A DNA stretch of 64,000 bases from RGIG8775 sp045128735. Its GTDB lineage: Bacteria > Bacillota > Clostridia > Oscillospirales > CAG-272. Shown piece after piece: positions 21,969-29,707 of the stretch. The translations under genes were made by a program, and so were the position numbers. Location: positions 1 through 64,000 of the forward strand of contig JBGVRT010000100.1 in the NCBI GenBank assembly GCA_045128735.1, given 5' to 3'. The notes beneath the pieces were generated by a model that was given only the letters and a program-made list of their open reading frames with translations, did no database searches and had not been told where the DNA came from. Positions within the stretch are counted from its first letter, which is position 1, and every line of letters begins with the position of its first letter.

Positions 21969-23933
21969 TTAGGACGGGGGCGGATTACCCAATATATGCC
22001 GCGTAAGCTCGGTGGCGTCCGACTTTGCCTCATCAGCCTCGGCAGATTTGCGGGCATAGCCCGCGTTGGCAGAATTTATCTGCTCGTTTGCCGCGCTTAT
22101 TTTTTCGTAAGCCTCGCTATAAAGAGCCATAAGCATATTCTTAAGACGCTTGTTCTCGTTTATAATGGGAATTGCTCTGTCTGCAGTCGCCTGTGCCTCC
22201 TTAAGTGCCGCCGCATACTCTTCAATCATTCCCTGAAGCTGCGCTATCTGCGCCTCGTAAGCCTTAAGCCTGTCCCCTTCGTCGACCTTAATACCCTTAA
22301 GAATCTCTGAGCGGTTTGATATTGCATCTTCGGGATAAGCGTTAATAAACGTCTTTAAGGATATATGACCTCCGGAAAGTAAGCTTTCAAGAATGCTTAT
22401 GTCTCCCGCCGTGCTCGACCGTGTTCCCACAATCGCCTCAACCGTAACCTCAAAGTCCACATTTGCGAACTCCGAGCTGTTAAACACGTCGGAAACAATA
22501 CCCTTCTCTCCGCTCTCCTCGTTAAGCGTATCTTCGTAAACAAAAGCCTTCTCGGAATAATAAAGCTTGAAAAATTGCGCCAAAACCTTGCCTATCTTCG
22601 CCTTGTTGATAAAGAAATCATCTCTGAGCTCCTCGTTGGGCTGCTGTGCCTGAGCCTGAAGCTGAGCTATCGCCGCCCCCGACATAGATGCACCCAGGGT
22701 CTCACCCGTCATTACCTCAGACGAACCGGTAACCACCCTCGTAAGATTGGAAACCGTGTCTATAAGCTCAAGGGGAATAGAGTGTATCGACTGCTCGGTA
22801 AGTCTTTTTATTCCGTTGCCTGTACCCGTCTTATCCTCAAGCACCTGCCCGGGCTCGTTGGTTATTACCTGTCCGCCAAGTGCTCCGGGCATAACGATGT
22901 ATTTTCCCCAAGCCTGCTCTTGCACGGCAAGTGCCATCATACCAAGGGTAAAATTTATCAGTTTTTGATTTGGGATAAGCCCCTCTACCTCGCCAAGCCC
23001 ATATATGCACTTTTCTCTCGGCTCATAGCTTCCCGCAACGATAGGATAAAGCATCGCTTTAGCCGCTTTTGGGGCAGTGTCCTCACCCACATCGCCGTCG
23101 GGTAAACCGTTGTTAGGCGCATCCATATCAACCGCGCTGTTCTCATCAAGTCTCAAGGCTCTCTTTGCAGCCTCTATATCGGGCGAAAGAGGTCTCGGCG
23201 CGTTAACGGTAAGCGCCTTTGTCGCCTTCTCAAACCAAACCTCACCGTCTTTGCGAAAATATCTCGTAAGTACAGTGCAAAGCTTGTCGCCCTCCTGCTC
23301 CTTCGTGTGATACTTGTCCTCGTTTGCGTCCGCTGCAATAAGCGATGGGTCTATCCCCTTGTCAGCCTTTTCACGCACACTTTTTACGTGCTCCCGAGTT
23401 GCGATTATTATCCATTCCTGCTTTTGCTCGTCGCATTCGGTAGGATCTGCAAAGAAAATCGAAAGCGGCTCTATTATTTCGCCGCGCAACGCCCCCTCCC
23501 TTATCCCGTCCTTGCCTCTTGCATCTGCATCCCAGTAGTAGTGATAAAAATATGACCCCTTGCGCACCGCGTCGTGTATCGCCTTCTTGTCAAGCCCTTC
23601 TTGCCCAAGCTCCTTTTGTATGTACTCGGCAAAACGGTTAAAGCGTTCTACGTCCACCGCATCGTCTTTACGGTCTGCAGTCTTGTAAACCAAACGAACA
23701 GGCGCCGAAAGAATGGCGCTTTTCTTGTTTCGGCATATCATTTTGATAATGTTTATTACAGGACGCGGTAAGCTTTTGGTTCTTTTGGTCGGTGCGGGCC
23801 ATTGCTTACCCTCGTAAAAGTCAACGAATATGGGAAGATTCCTCGTAAGCCCTATGCCTTCTTGATATTGTACTCCCCTACGGTAGTCCTCCCAAAGAGC
23901 GGTCACCTCGTTTGCACCCACAAATTCACTCAT
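21969..23933 (-). CDS. portal protein
   Basis: 654 residues. The start region (FVDFYEGKQWPAP, then LPRPVINIIKMICRNKKSAILSAP) is a familiar portal opening for short-tailed and related phages. The middle has the crown and wing segments, with GAMSGAAIAQLQAQAQQPNEE-type Ala/Gln-rich sequence at about 415-435. The C-terminus is a coiled coil (about 565-630), probably the barrel that reaches into the capsid. It forms the dodecameric DNA channel at one vertex. The gene overlaps the small upstream gene by four bases (ATGA). Confidence 0.8.
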   Translation of the reverse strand: MSEFVGANEVTALWEDYRRGVQYQEGIGLTRNLPIFVDFYEGKQWPAPTKRTKSLPRPVINIIKMICRNKKSAILSAPVRLVYKTADRKDDAVDVERFNRFAEYIQKELGQEGLDKKAIHDAVRKGSYFYHYYWDADARGKDGIREGALRGEIIEPLSIFFADPTECDEQKQEWIIIATREHVKSVREKADKGIDPSLIAADANEDKYHTKEQEGDKLCTVLTRYFRKDGEVWFEKATKALTVNAPRPLSPDIEAAKRALRLDENSAVDMDAPNNGLPDGDVGEDTAPKAAKAMLYPIVAGSYEPREKCIYGLGEVEGLIPNQKLINFTLGMMALAVQEQAWGKYIVMPGALGGQVITNEPGQVLEDKTGTGNGIKRLTEQSIHSIPLELIDTVSNLTRVVTGSSEVMTGETLGASMSGAAIAQLQAQAQQPNEELRDDFFINKAKIGKVLAQFFKLYYSEKAFVYEDTLNEESGEKGIVSDVFNSSEFANVDFEVTVEAIVGTRSSTAGDISILESLLSGGHISLKTFINAYPEDAISNRSEILKGIKVDEGDRLKAYEAQIAQLQGMIEEYAAALKEAQATADRAIPIINENKRLKNMLMALYSEAYEKISAANEQINSANAGYARKSAEADEAKSDATELTRHILGNPPPS

Positions 23934-24088
23934 TGCCTGACCTCCTCACCGTTGATCCATTCGTCAAGAACATTGTCCGAGAGCTCACCCCCGGTCTGCG
24001 AATCAACAGACGTCTGAGATTTCTCAAGCTCAGTTATTCTCTCCTCAAGGACAGTTATTCCCAAAACCCTGCGTAACAACTTTATCAT
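23930..24088 (-). CDS. small phage protein between terminase and portal
   Basis: 52 residues, starting MIKLLRRVLGITVLEERI and followed by an acidic, polar C-terminus ending in NGEEVRQ. It lies in the late operon, nine bases after the terminase gene, with a 4-base ATGA overlap with the portal gene, which supports translation. I do not know the function. Confidence 0.6.
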   Translation of the reverse strand: MIKLLRRVLGITVLEERITELEKSQTSVDSQTGGELSDNVLDEWINGEEVRQ

Positions 24089-24097
24089 CTTCTCACC

Positions 24098-25897
24098 TCA
24101 CCAATCTATGTATTCACCGCCGCTCTCGGCGGTCTTGAAATTCTTTTCTATAAAATCGGGCGCATCCGCACGTATATCTCTGTATCTTGCCTCACAGTCT
24201 GCCGCCGCAAAATGTGCAATGGCGGAAGCCATAACAAGATCGTCGTGCTTGCCCGTATCAGCCTCCTGCTTGCCATTCTCCTTCTTGACAAAGGACAACA
24301 TCTCCTGTAAGGTCTCAATATCGTTCTCTATCGAAGGATCTTCCCTGAAAAGAGATACAAGCTCGGCTATAATAACCGGCTTCGTTTTCTTGGTAGTCTC
24401 AAAGCCGAAATCTTTCTCAACCGGGTCTCCTATACCGTCCACTCGCCTTCGCATATAGAGATTGGTATAACGGTACTTGCTCCTGAGTACCCTTGTAGGA
24501 TGGCGCGAGTAATTTATTTCTATCGCAATCTTGGCATCGTTGAAATACTTGCCAAGACAGTATACCTGCTCAGCGTAAATCTCCTCGTCCATTCTCTGCT
24601 TGTGCAGAGTGGCGGCACAGCTTCCGTCCATCACCGACACCACCTTTGCGGAAAAATAGTCTTCACCGGTCTCCGAGGTATCCCCGCCGATAACGTAAGG
24701 CGCAAAAGCAATGACCTCGCCGTCAGAGTCCCTCTTAACCAAAGGCTCACTGTGTAGCTTTATATAACCGTCGGGAGTCTCCTTAAACTCAATACCCTCA
24801 ATAAACCATTCGCTGTCAACCAATTCTCCCCTCTCGTCATAAACAGGCTCGCACCGCTTCTTGTATTCAAAATACCCCACGCGGTCTGCCTTATCCGACT
24901 TCTTCAGCTCGGTAATTCGCGAATATATAAGCTCCTTGTCGAATACACACTCGCCCGTGGATATAAAAGCTTCCTCGGGAGTTATGGGATATTCCTGCCT
25001 TATGAGAGCCTTGTCAACGTAGCCGTTATACTTCTTGCAATACCAGGTTACCTGTTCTCTGTCAAGTCCAAGCTCAAAAAGAAGCTTCTTTCTCGCCTCA
25101 AGCCAAACGTCGGTCTTTTCAAGATACTCGTACTCGGTGCTTCGGTATTCTGCCGTTCTCCACCATTCGTAGAAAATATTTACACAGCTTCCGCCGCTCC
25201 ATAGCTCCTCAAACTCGTTAAAACCGTTTGCAGTACTCTCGTATACCTGAACCGCACCCGCCGCAATAGCCTCACCCATTCCCGCCTGCACATCCGAAAG
25301 CTTACAATCGAAAAACGCCGCCTCAGAAAAATGTACAAAGTTAAAGGTGTCACCGCGTCCAACCTGTGCCGATGCGACGCCGACACGCCAGGAAGAATTG
25401 AGCTTTGAGAAGAAAAGCTCGTTCTTCGAGTTAAACTTCTGCGTCGGTTTCAGCCTTTCGGGAAGCCTGTCAAGCACCGTTCGCGCCTTGTTGTTGAAGA
25501 TAGCCCCCACAGTGTCCTTGATATGAGCTATGGTGTATCCCGAGAAATTCTTTTTTATAACCGCATAGCATAATTGCATCGCCGTTATAAGCGAGGTGAA
25601 TCCCTGCTGTCTGCCCTTAAGTATCAGATACGGGCGCTCCGTTCCGTTCTCCTCAAACCTTGCAATAAAATCGCGCTGTACCTCGTTGAGAAAAAAAGGC
25701 TCGGATTTTCTGTCTTTGTTTACAATCTCAAAGATTGCTTCAATAAGAAGATAGGGTCTGTCATAAAGTTCACGCCTCATCTCCTCTGATGAGAGTATGG
25801 CGTTAACCGCCGCTATTTGAAATTTACGGTCATACTCAATGTCACGGCGCGTCAACCATATAGCCCTTCGCTTAGCCGCTACGTCAGCTATCCGCAT
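24098..25897 (-). CDS. terminase large subunit
   Basis: 599 residues. The ATPase P-loop variant GRQQGFTS is near residue 95, followed by TIAHIKDTVGAIF. The C-terminal nuclease half carries GGDTSETGEDYFSAK (about 403) and the late acidic site KHDDLVMASAIAH. This motor cuts and pumps phage DNA into the prohead. The ATG at 25897 is chosen over an in-frame TTG at 25909 because GAGG precedes it. It overlaps the small-subunit gene by 14 bases, so translation is probably coupled. Confidence 0.88.
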   Translation of the reverse strand: MRIADVAAKRRAIWLTRRDIEYDRKFQIAAVNAILSSEEMRRELYDRPYLLIEAIFEIVNKDRKSEPFFLNEVQRDFIARFEENGTERPYLILKGRQQGFTSLITAMQLCYAVIKKNFSGYTIAHIKDTVGAIFNNKARTVLDRLPERLKPTQKFNSKNELFFSKLNSSWRVGVASAQVGRGDTFNFVHFSEAAFFDCKLSDVQAGMGEAIAAGAVQVYESTANGFNEFEELWSGGSCVNIFYEWWRTAEYRSTEYEYLEKTDVWLEARKKLLFELGLDREQVTWYCKKYNGYVDKALIRQEYPITPEEAFISTGECVFDKELIYSRITELKKSDKADRVGYFEYKKRCEPVYDERGELVDSEWFIEGIEFKETPDGYIKLHSEPLVKRDSDGEVIAFAPYVIGGDTSETGEDYFSAKVVSVMDGSCAATLHKQRMDEEIYAEQVYCLGKYFNDAKIAIEINYSRHPTRVLRSKYRYTNLYMRRRVDGIGDPVEKDFGFETTKKTKPVIIAELVSLFREDPSIENDIETLQEMLSFVKKENGKQEADTGKHDDLVMASAIAHFAAADCEARYRDIRADAPDFIEKNFKTAESGGEYIDW

Positions 25898-26390
25898 TGA
25901 AATCCTCAAGCCTCAATGAGCCTCCGAGTATGGCGGTAGCTTCCTTGGATGCAAGCGCAGCCTTGTCGTATACCGTACCCATAACCGTTGCTATCTTCGA
26001 AAGGTCCTCACAGGAAATCGCCCTCAGTTTTTTCACCAAACTCTTTCGTTCTTCCGCTCCCATCTCATCTTCGGGTATTTCATCGACTATTCTAATCAGC
26101 TCGTCAATAGCTTCCTCACTGTCAAGCGCACGCCTGAGACGCCTGCGCAATATGCTCTGCGCATCTCCGATAATTCCCCACGCCTCGGTGATAAAAATCT
26201 TCTTTTGCCTGTTTCTGATGTCCTCAAGCTCGTCGGGCGAGGCGTTATTCAGCCACTTGCTTACCGTTGTTCTCGGAATATTAAGCTTTTCCGCCACCTC
26301 GGATATATTGCCTGAAATTGAATAGAATGCATAAGCAAGCTCCTTTTCTCTGTCGCCATAGCGAACGTCTCTTCCTTTGGCCTTTGCCAC
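25884..26390 (-). CDS. terminase small subunit
   Basis: 168 residues. The N-terminal helix-turn-helix (SISGNISEVAEKLNIPRTTVSKWL) would bind the packaging site, and the helical remainder would form the oligomer and contact the large subunit. It is the first gene after the late promoter at 26424-26452 and overlaps the large-subunit gene. Position and HTH together make the call firm. Confidence 0.8.
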   Translation of the reverse strand: MAKAKGRDVRYGDREKELAYAFYSISGNISEVAEKLNIPRTTVSKWLNNASPDELEDIRNRQKKIFITEAWGIIGDAQSILRRRLRRALDSEEAIDELIRIVDEIPEDEMGAEERKSLVKKLRAISCEDLSKIATVMGTVYDKAALASKEATAILGGSLRLEDFNADS

Positions 26391-26423
26391 CCTCTCACCT
26401 CCGTCGGCATTTCTCCTGTATCC

Positions 26424-26452
26424 ATTTTATAAGCAAAGAAAAAGCCCGTCAA
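26424..26452 (-). promoter_or_regulatory. putative late promoter
   Basis: Minus-strand TTGACG (26447-26452) and TAAAAT (26424-26429) with a 17-base spacer, about 35 bases before the small terminase gene. The -35 box lies in the loop of a hairpin (arms 26438-26445 and 26455-26462, GAAAAAGC/GCTTTTTC) that could also terminate upstream transcription. Confidence 0.6.
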
Positions 26453-26462
26453 GAGCTTTTTC

Positions 26463-26499
26463 AAATGTTGCACTATTTCAAAGAAATGTTGCACTATTT
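26463..26499. promoter_or_regulatory. direct repeats, probable late-activator site
   Basis: AAATGTTGCACTATTT occurs at 26463-26478 and again, identical over 16 bases, at 26484-26499, a period of 21 bases or two helical turns. The pair lies just upstream of the late -35 box, and the second copy overlaps the stop codon of the activator-like gene. This fits a binding site for that protein (inference). Confidence 0.65.
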
Positions 26500-26754
26500 T
26501 TCGGAGTTTTTTGAGAGCATAGCTATCCCGCGCTTAAGTATACGTTTTACCGTGTCAACGCTGTAATATATCTCTCGGGCAATCTCACCGTGAGTCCTTC
26601 GGTCGATATAATATAACGTCATTATACGCGCCTCATAAGACGGCAGTATAGCTATTGCCTTTTTGTATTTTTCCGCAAGCGCCTTCTTTCGGTCCGTCAT
26701 ATTACCCTTTTGCCTCAATTCCTTAAGCTCACACCTTATTTCTTCATTGCTCAT
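26494..26754 (-). CDS. sigma-region-4-like late transcription activator
   Basis: 86 residues. The C-terminal half (LPSYEARIMTLYYIDRRTHGEIAREIYYSVDTVKRILKRGI) is a sigma-70 region-4-like helix-turn-helix as found in ArpU, RinA or DUF1492-type phage activators that switch on late genes. The gene stands directly before the late promoter and ends inside the second of two direct repeats there. It overlaps the upstream gene by 11 bases. Confidence 0.7.
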   Translation of the reverse strand: MSNEEIRCELKELRQKGNMTDRKKALAEKYKKAIAILPSYEARIMTLYYIDRRTHGEIAREIYYSVDTVKRILKRGIAMLSKNSEK

Positions 26755-27049
26755 CCTTAAGCTCTCCTTTCTCGCGTATAACTAACGTATCACTCTTGGC
26801 AACCTCCAAGCCTCGTTGCTTGAGGACGTACCAAAAGTAGACAGTCCTTCCCCTGTCGCTAATCTTGTGCCTCAATGTTAACTCAAAACGGTCTGCCTTT
26901 AGCCGACGTGCCAACCTTTTTCTTCCGTCGGAATACCGCCGAGCCTTGCGCGTGTCGTAGCCGTTCTTTTCAAGGAAATCATAACCAAGCCTGTCAATCG
27001 CCTCAAAGACTTCGCTACCGACAATATCAAAAACACTTATTCCCGCCAA
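26744..27049 (-). CDS. small basic phage protein of unknown function
   Basis: 101 residues, Arg/Lys-rich in the middle (TRKARRYSDGRKRLARRLKADRFELTL) and ending acidic. No motif is recognised. It is between the replication initiator and the late activator and overlaps the latter by 11 bases, so it belongs to the same transcript. Confidence 0.6.
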   Translation of the reverse strand: MAGISVFDIVGSEVFEAIDRLGYDFLEKNGYDTRKARRYSDGRKRLARRLKADRFELTLRHKISDRGRTVYFWYVLKQRGLEVAKSDTLVIREKGELKDEQ

Positions 27050-27064
27050 TATATCACCCCCTCT

Positions 27065-27967
27065 CTACACCCTCACCATCGGCTTAACCCGCCCTCTCGG
27101 AGTGCGTAGCTTTATCCGCTTGTCCGATGCCGAAAGCTTGTAAAGCTCAATCTCCACAAACGGACCGTCAAAGGGTAAAAGATTATATTCAGTACCGCTG
27201 ACCCCGATAACCTCGGGCTTTGGCTTTACACTCGAAACCGCATATCCGGGAAAAAGCTTCTCTATGTAGGCAATGTCGTCGCGGTGCTTGTCCATATAAT
27301 GCGCCTGATTCATCGTTATCGCACCGTCCACGTAGCTCACCGACGCAGGCGCGCCGTCCGCATAGGCATCCACAGAAGGACGCTTGCAGTTCTTGGAGCA
27401 CCCCCACTTCTCGTCAACCGAGCTGTCCAGAAAATAGTTCGTCAACCCCGCAATAGAGCCGTTGCTGAAGTGTAATGGGTCGTAGGAACCGTACCCAAGA
27501 CCAAGAACGTCCTTCCATAACGCAACAACCTCCTCGTATATCTCCGAGGGCGGCGTCGATATAATGCAGTGGTGGTGTACCTTTCCCATCCTCCTGCCCA
27601 CGTGGGTAGTGTACATGTACTTCAGCTCCGCGCCCGCCGAGGCGTAAAGCCTGCGAAGCCTTCGGAAGTATGCCGCAAGATACGCCTTGTATTCCCCCTG
27701 CTCGGGATTCCTGCCGAATTGCTTTATAAAGAAATTGTATTCGAGCAAAACACGGTAGCCGCCGACGCGCTTGTCAAAATTCAGATGGGCTATGTCCTTA
27801 AACCTGTTCTTTGAATTTCTCCTGTTGAGAGCCGCCTGACACGCCCTCGATGGCTGCATCTTGGGCTTTCTTCCCTTCGCCACGGGGCGCACCGGGTAAA
27901 CGTTCACCCTCATCACGTCCCCCGCCTCAAACTTTCTCATCCTTGCGTAATTCCTTACCGTTGCCAT
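27065..27967 (-). CDS. HUH-family rolling-circle replication initiator
   Basis: 300 residues. The metal-binding HUH motif is KVHHHCI (H131-H132-H133); the likely nicking Tyr is Y178 in GLTNYFLDSS, followed by KWGCSKNCKRP, a pattern I associate with single-Tyr initiators of Firmicutes plasmids and small phages. The protein would nick one strand at an origin and stay bound by a Tyr-phosphate link. No primase, helicase or polymerase is seen in the prophage, so this may be its only replication protein. The 5' flank (27968-28486) holds nested palindromes that could be the origin. GGAGG precedes the ATG. Confidence 0.8.
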   Translation of the reverse strand: MATVRNYARMRKFEAGDVMRVNVYPVRPVAKGRKPKMQPSRACQAALNRRNSKNRFKDIAHLNFDKRVGGYRVLLEYNFFIKQFGRNPEQGEYKAYLAAYFRRLRRLYASAGAELKYMYTTHVGRRMGKVHHHCIISTPPSEIYEEVVALWKDVLGLGYGSYDPLHFSNGSIAGLTNYFLDSSVDEKWGCSKNCKRPSVDAYADGAPASVSYVDGAITMNQAHYMDKHRDDIAYIEKLFPGYAVSSVKPKPEVIGVSGTEYNLLPFDGPFVEIELYKLSASDKRIKLRTPRGRVKPMVRV

Positions 27968-28082
27968 TTTGACCTCCTGCTATAATTAACCATATAAACC
28001 GCGCCCACACGCCCGCACCCGCCTGTTTTGCCGTCAAACTCTGACGAATATATCACGCTCACGCGTGACCCTCTCTGAAATA

Positions 28083-28158
28083 GAGATATAAAAAATATCC
28101 CAATCCGGGAACGACAGAGATATCGTTCCCGTTTTGCGGCCGAGATTGGGTATATCTC
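28083..28158. repeat. three-tier nested palindrome, origin candidate 1
   Basis: Perfect arms from outside inward: GAGATATA/TATATCTC (28083-28090, 28151-28158), CCCAATC/GATTGGG (28099-28105, 28144-28150), CGGGAACGA/TCGTTCCCG (28106-28114, 28123-28131). It lies 116 bases upstream of the HUH initiator gene. It could extrude as a cruciform and hold a nick site. It has no T run typical of a terminator. Confidence 0.75.
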
Positions 28159-28203
28159 CCCCGAAAACTTACATGTTCTCTGTCCTAAAAATAATACCCT
28201 ATA

Positions 28204-28318
28204 CCTCCCTCAAAGATAGGCGGTGCTTGACTTTTTCAAGCACTCAAACCTATCTTAAATCCCTCATTTTCAATGGGCGAGGGAGACGCCATAACGGCGC
28301 GGAGGGATTCCCCCACCC
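28204..28318. repeat. nested palindrome (origin candidate 2) with a clostridial GGAGGGATT repeat remnant
   Basis: 28213-28256 is a nested hairpin: AAGATAGG/CCTATCTT outside, GTGCTTGA/TCAAGCAC inside. It is followed by GAGGGAGACGCC, ATAACGGCGCGGAGGGATTCCCCC (28279-28314), which resembles the dispersed GGAGGGAT-C/T-CCCCC element also present at 36929-36985. No gene is seen between the initiator and hicA (27968-28486). Confidence 0.65.
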
Positions 28319-28399
28319 AACTTCATATTTACATATAATGGAATACCCATTTTAACACCCACGCGAAGCATGAGCATTAAAACACCTATTCAAAAATAT

Positions 28400-28460
28400 A
28401 TACGCATTTTATACACATTTTTTTGCAAAACCTCTTGACAAATGCGCATAAAATGTGTAT
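28400..28460. promoter_or_regulatory. probable HicB operator (inverted repeat)
   Basis: A 19-base sequence at 28442-28460 (core GCATAAAATGTGTAT) recurs in inverted form at 28400-28418 with about three transitions. The right copy covers the spacer and the start of the -10 box of the hicA promoter, so a bound repressor would block it. Confidence 0.6.
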
Positions 28461-28463
28461 AAT
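28435..28463 (+). promoter_or_regulatory. hicAB promoter
   Basis: TTGACA (28435-28440) and TATAAT (28458-28463), both consensus, 17 bases apart. AAGGAGG follows before the hicA start. Confidence 0.85.
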
Positions 28464-28486
28464 ATATAGTGTAAGGAGGTCACAAT

Positions 28487-28660
28487 ATGAAACGAAAAGA
28501 CCTTATCAAACTTCTTGAGCAAAACGGATGGAAGCTTGTTCGCGAAGGGGGGAATCATTCCGTATACGCAAAAGACGGAAAAATCGAAGCCATCCCCAGA
28601 CACAAGGAACTTTCTGAAATGCTCGCAAAATCAATCATCAAGAGGCAGGGGCTGAAATAA
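28487..28660 (+). CDS. hicA: HicA-type mRNA interferase toxin
   Basis: 57 residues, starting MKRKDLIKLLEQNGWKLVR. The motif GGNHSVYAKDGK contains the catalytic His of the double-stranded-RNA-binding-like HicA fold, and IPRHKELSEMLAKSIIKRQGL is the usual C-terminus. HicA cleaves mRNA when free of HicB. The gene lies 44 bases before hicB, on the strand opposite to the surrounding phage operons, with its own consensus promoter and an autoregulatory operator. Length and motifs are complete. Confidence 0.9.
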   Translation: MKRKDLIKLLEQNGWKLVREGGNHSVYAKDGKIEAIPRHKELSEMLAKSIIKRQGLK

Positions 28661-28704
28661 TCCCCTTCCTCTGAACATCTTATATATGTAAAGGAGAACA
28701 AACA

Positions 28705-29094
28705 ATGAAACATGCTTACCCTATCGTCATCACCAAAGACACAGACTTCTATGTGGTCTATATTCCCGACTTTGATATCAATACCCAAGGCGAAAGCGTA
28801 GCTGAAGCTATGGAAATGGCAAGGGATGCTATCGGCATCTGCGGATGCGCAAAACAAGATAAAAAGCAACAACTTCCCATGCCTTCCGCACTTGAAAGAG
28901 TAAAACACGCCGCAGACGATATTATCACACTTGTAGACGTGGACTTTGATGAGTACCGCCGAAAAAATTCAACGCGCGCCATCAGAAAGAACGTAACGAT
29001 TCCCTCATGGCTTAATGAAGAAGCTGAGAAAGCAAATATCAACTTTTCCGCAATACTTCAAAACGCCCTGAAATCCGAACTGAATATTCACTAA
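28705..29094 (+). CDS. hicB: HicB-type antitoxin
   Basis: 129 residues. The N-terminal half is the RNase H-like HicB fold (YPIVITKDTDFYVVYIPDF, then GESVAEAMEMARDAIGI), which covers HicA. The C-terminal part (TRAIRKNVTIPSWLNEEAEKANINFSAILQNALK) is a ribbon-helix-helix DNA-binding domain that would bind the operator at 28400-28460. AAGGAG lies eight bases before the ATG. A bidirectional terminator follows. Confidence 0.88.
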   Translation: MKHAYPIVITKDTDFYVVYIPDFDINTQGESVAEAMEMARDAIGICGCAKQDKKQQLPMPSALERVKHAADDIITLVDVDFDEYRRKNSTRAIRKNVTIPSWLNEEAEKANINFSAILQNALKSELNIH

Positions 29095-29102
29095 AAGCAC
29101 CC

Positions 29103-29131
29103 AAAGGAAGCCACCGCAGTGGCTTCCTTTT
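29103..29131. terminator. bidirectional terminator between hicB and the leftward operon
   Basis: AAAGGAAGCCAC, loop CGCA, GTGGCTTCCTTTT: a perfect stem with A and T runs on both sides. It ends hicAB and the convergent early operon. Confidence 0.85.
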
Positions 29132-29137
29132 ATAATA

Positions 29138-29707
29138 CTATATCTCCTCCACAATCCCCTGCCCGTTGTCAAACGCCGCCTTTGTAAGCTCTGCTATCTT
29201 GCTTAAGCTGTTGCAAAGCCACTCGTTGGTTATTGCCTCGGGGCGAATAATGCCCACAAGCATAAATCCCTCTTTAACCGCGAGATATATCTTACCGTAT
29301 TTGTCAATACGTTCGTATAGCGTCACGCCGTTCTTGGAGTCGTCAAAGGGTGCCAGATACTTCGTGGAAATAAATACCGCCCCCTGCGACGTGCCTATTG
29401 GCTCATACTCGCCACCAAAGGCTTTTATCCTTATGCTGCTTCTCGCAACAGCAACCTCTCCCTCATAGCTTGATGAGAGATCGAAACGGTGAGGATACCC
29501 CTCGGCAATGCTCACGTTGAATTTTTCCTGCTTGTCTTCGGGCACACCAAAAAGCATATACGCCGCAAGCTCGTCCAACTTCGGAAGTCCCGACATAAGA
29601 TACATAGCATTGTTGCAAGAGAAAAACTGCTCAAACTTCTCCCCAACGCCGTATATATCAACACCCTTTTCTGCGTTGCATATCGAGATAATAGACTTTA
29701 CCTTCAT
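29138..29707 (-). CDS. phage protein of unknown function
   Basis: 189 residues, mixed alpha/beta, two Cys near the N-terminus (ISICNAEKGVD, FFSCNNAM) and a C-terminal helix (CNSLSKIAELTKAAFDNGQGIVEE). It overlaps the ParB-like gene by four bases and is the last gene of the early operon. No family recognised. Confidence 0.6.
   Translation of the reverse strand: MKVKSIISICNAEKGVDIYGVGEKFEQFFSCNNAMYLMSGLPKLDELAAYMLFGVPEDKQEKFNVSIAEGYPHRFDLSSSYEGEVAVARSSIRIKAFGGEYEPIGTSQGAVFISTKYLAPFDDSKNGVTLYERIDKYGKIYLAVKEGFMLVGIIRPEAITNEWLCNSLSKIAELTKAAFDNGQGIVEEI

Noticed and set aside
29103..29131. possible operator dyad after hicB
   Set aside because: The stem with T and A runs, between convergent genes, fits a terminator better.
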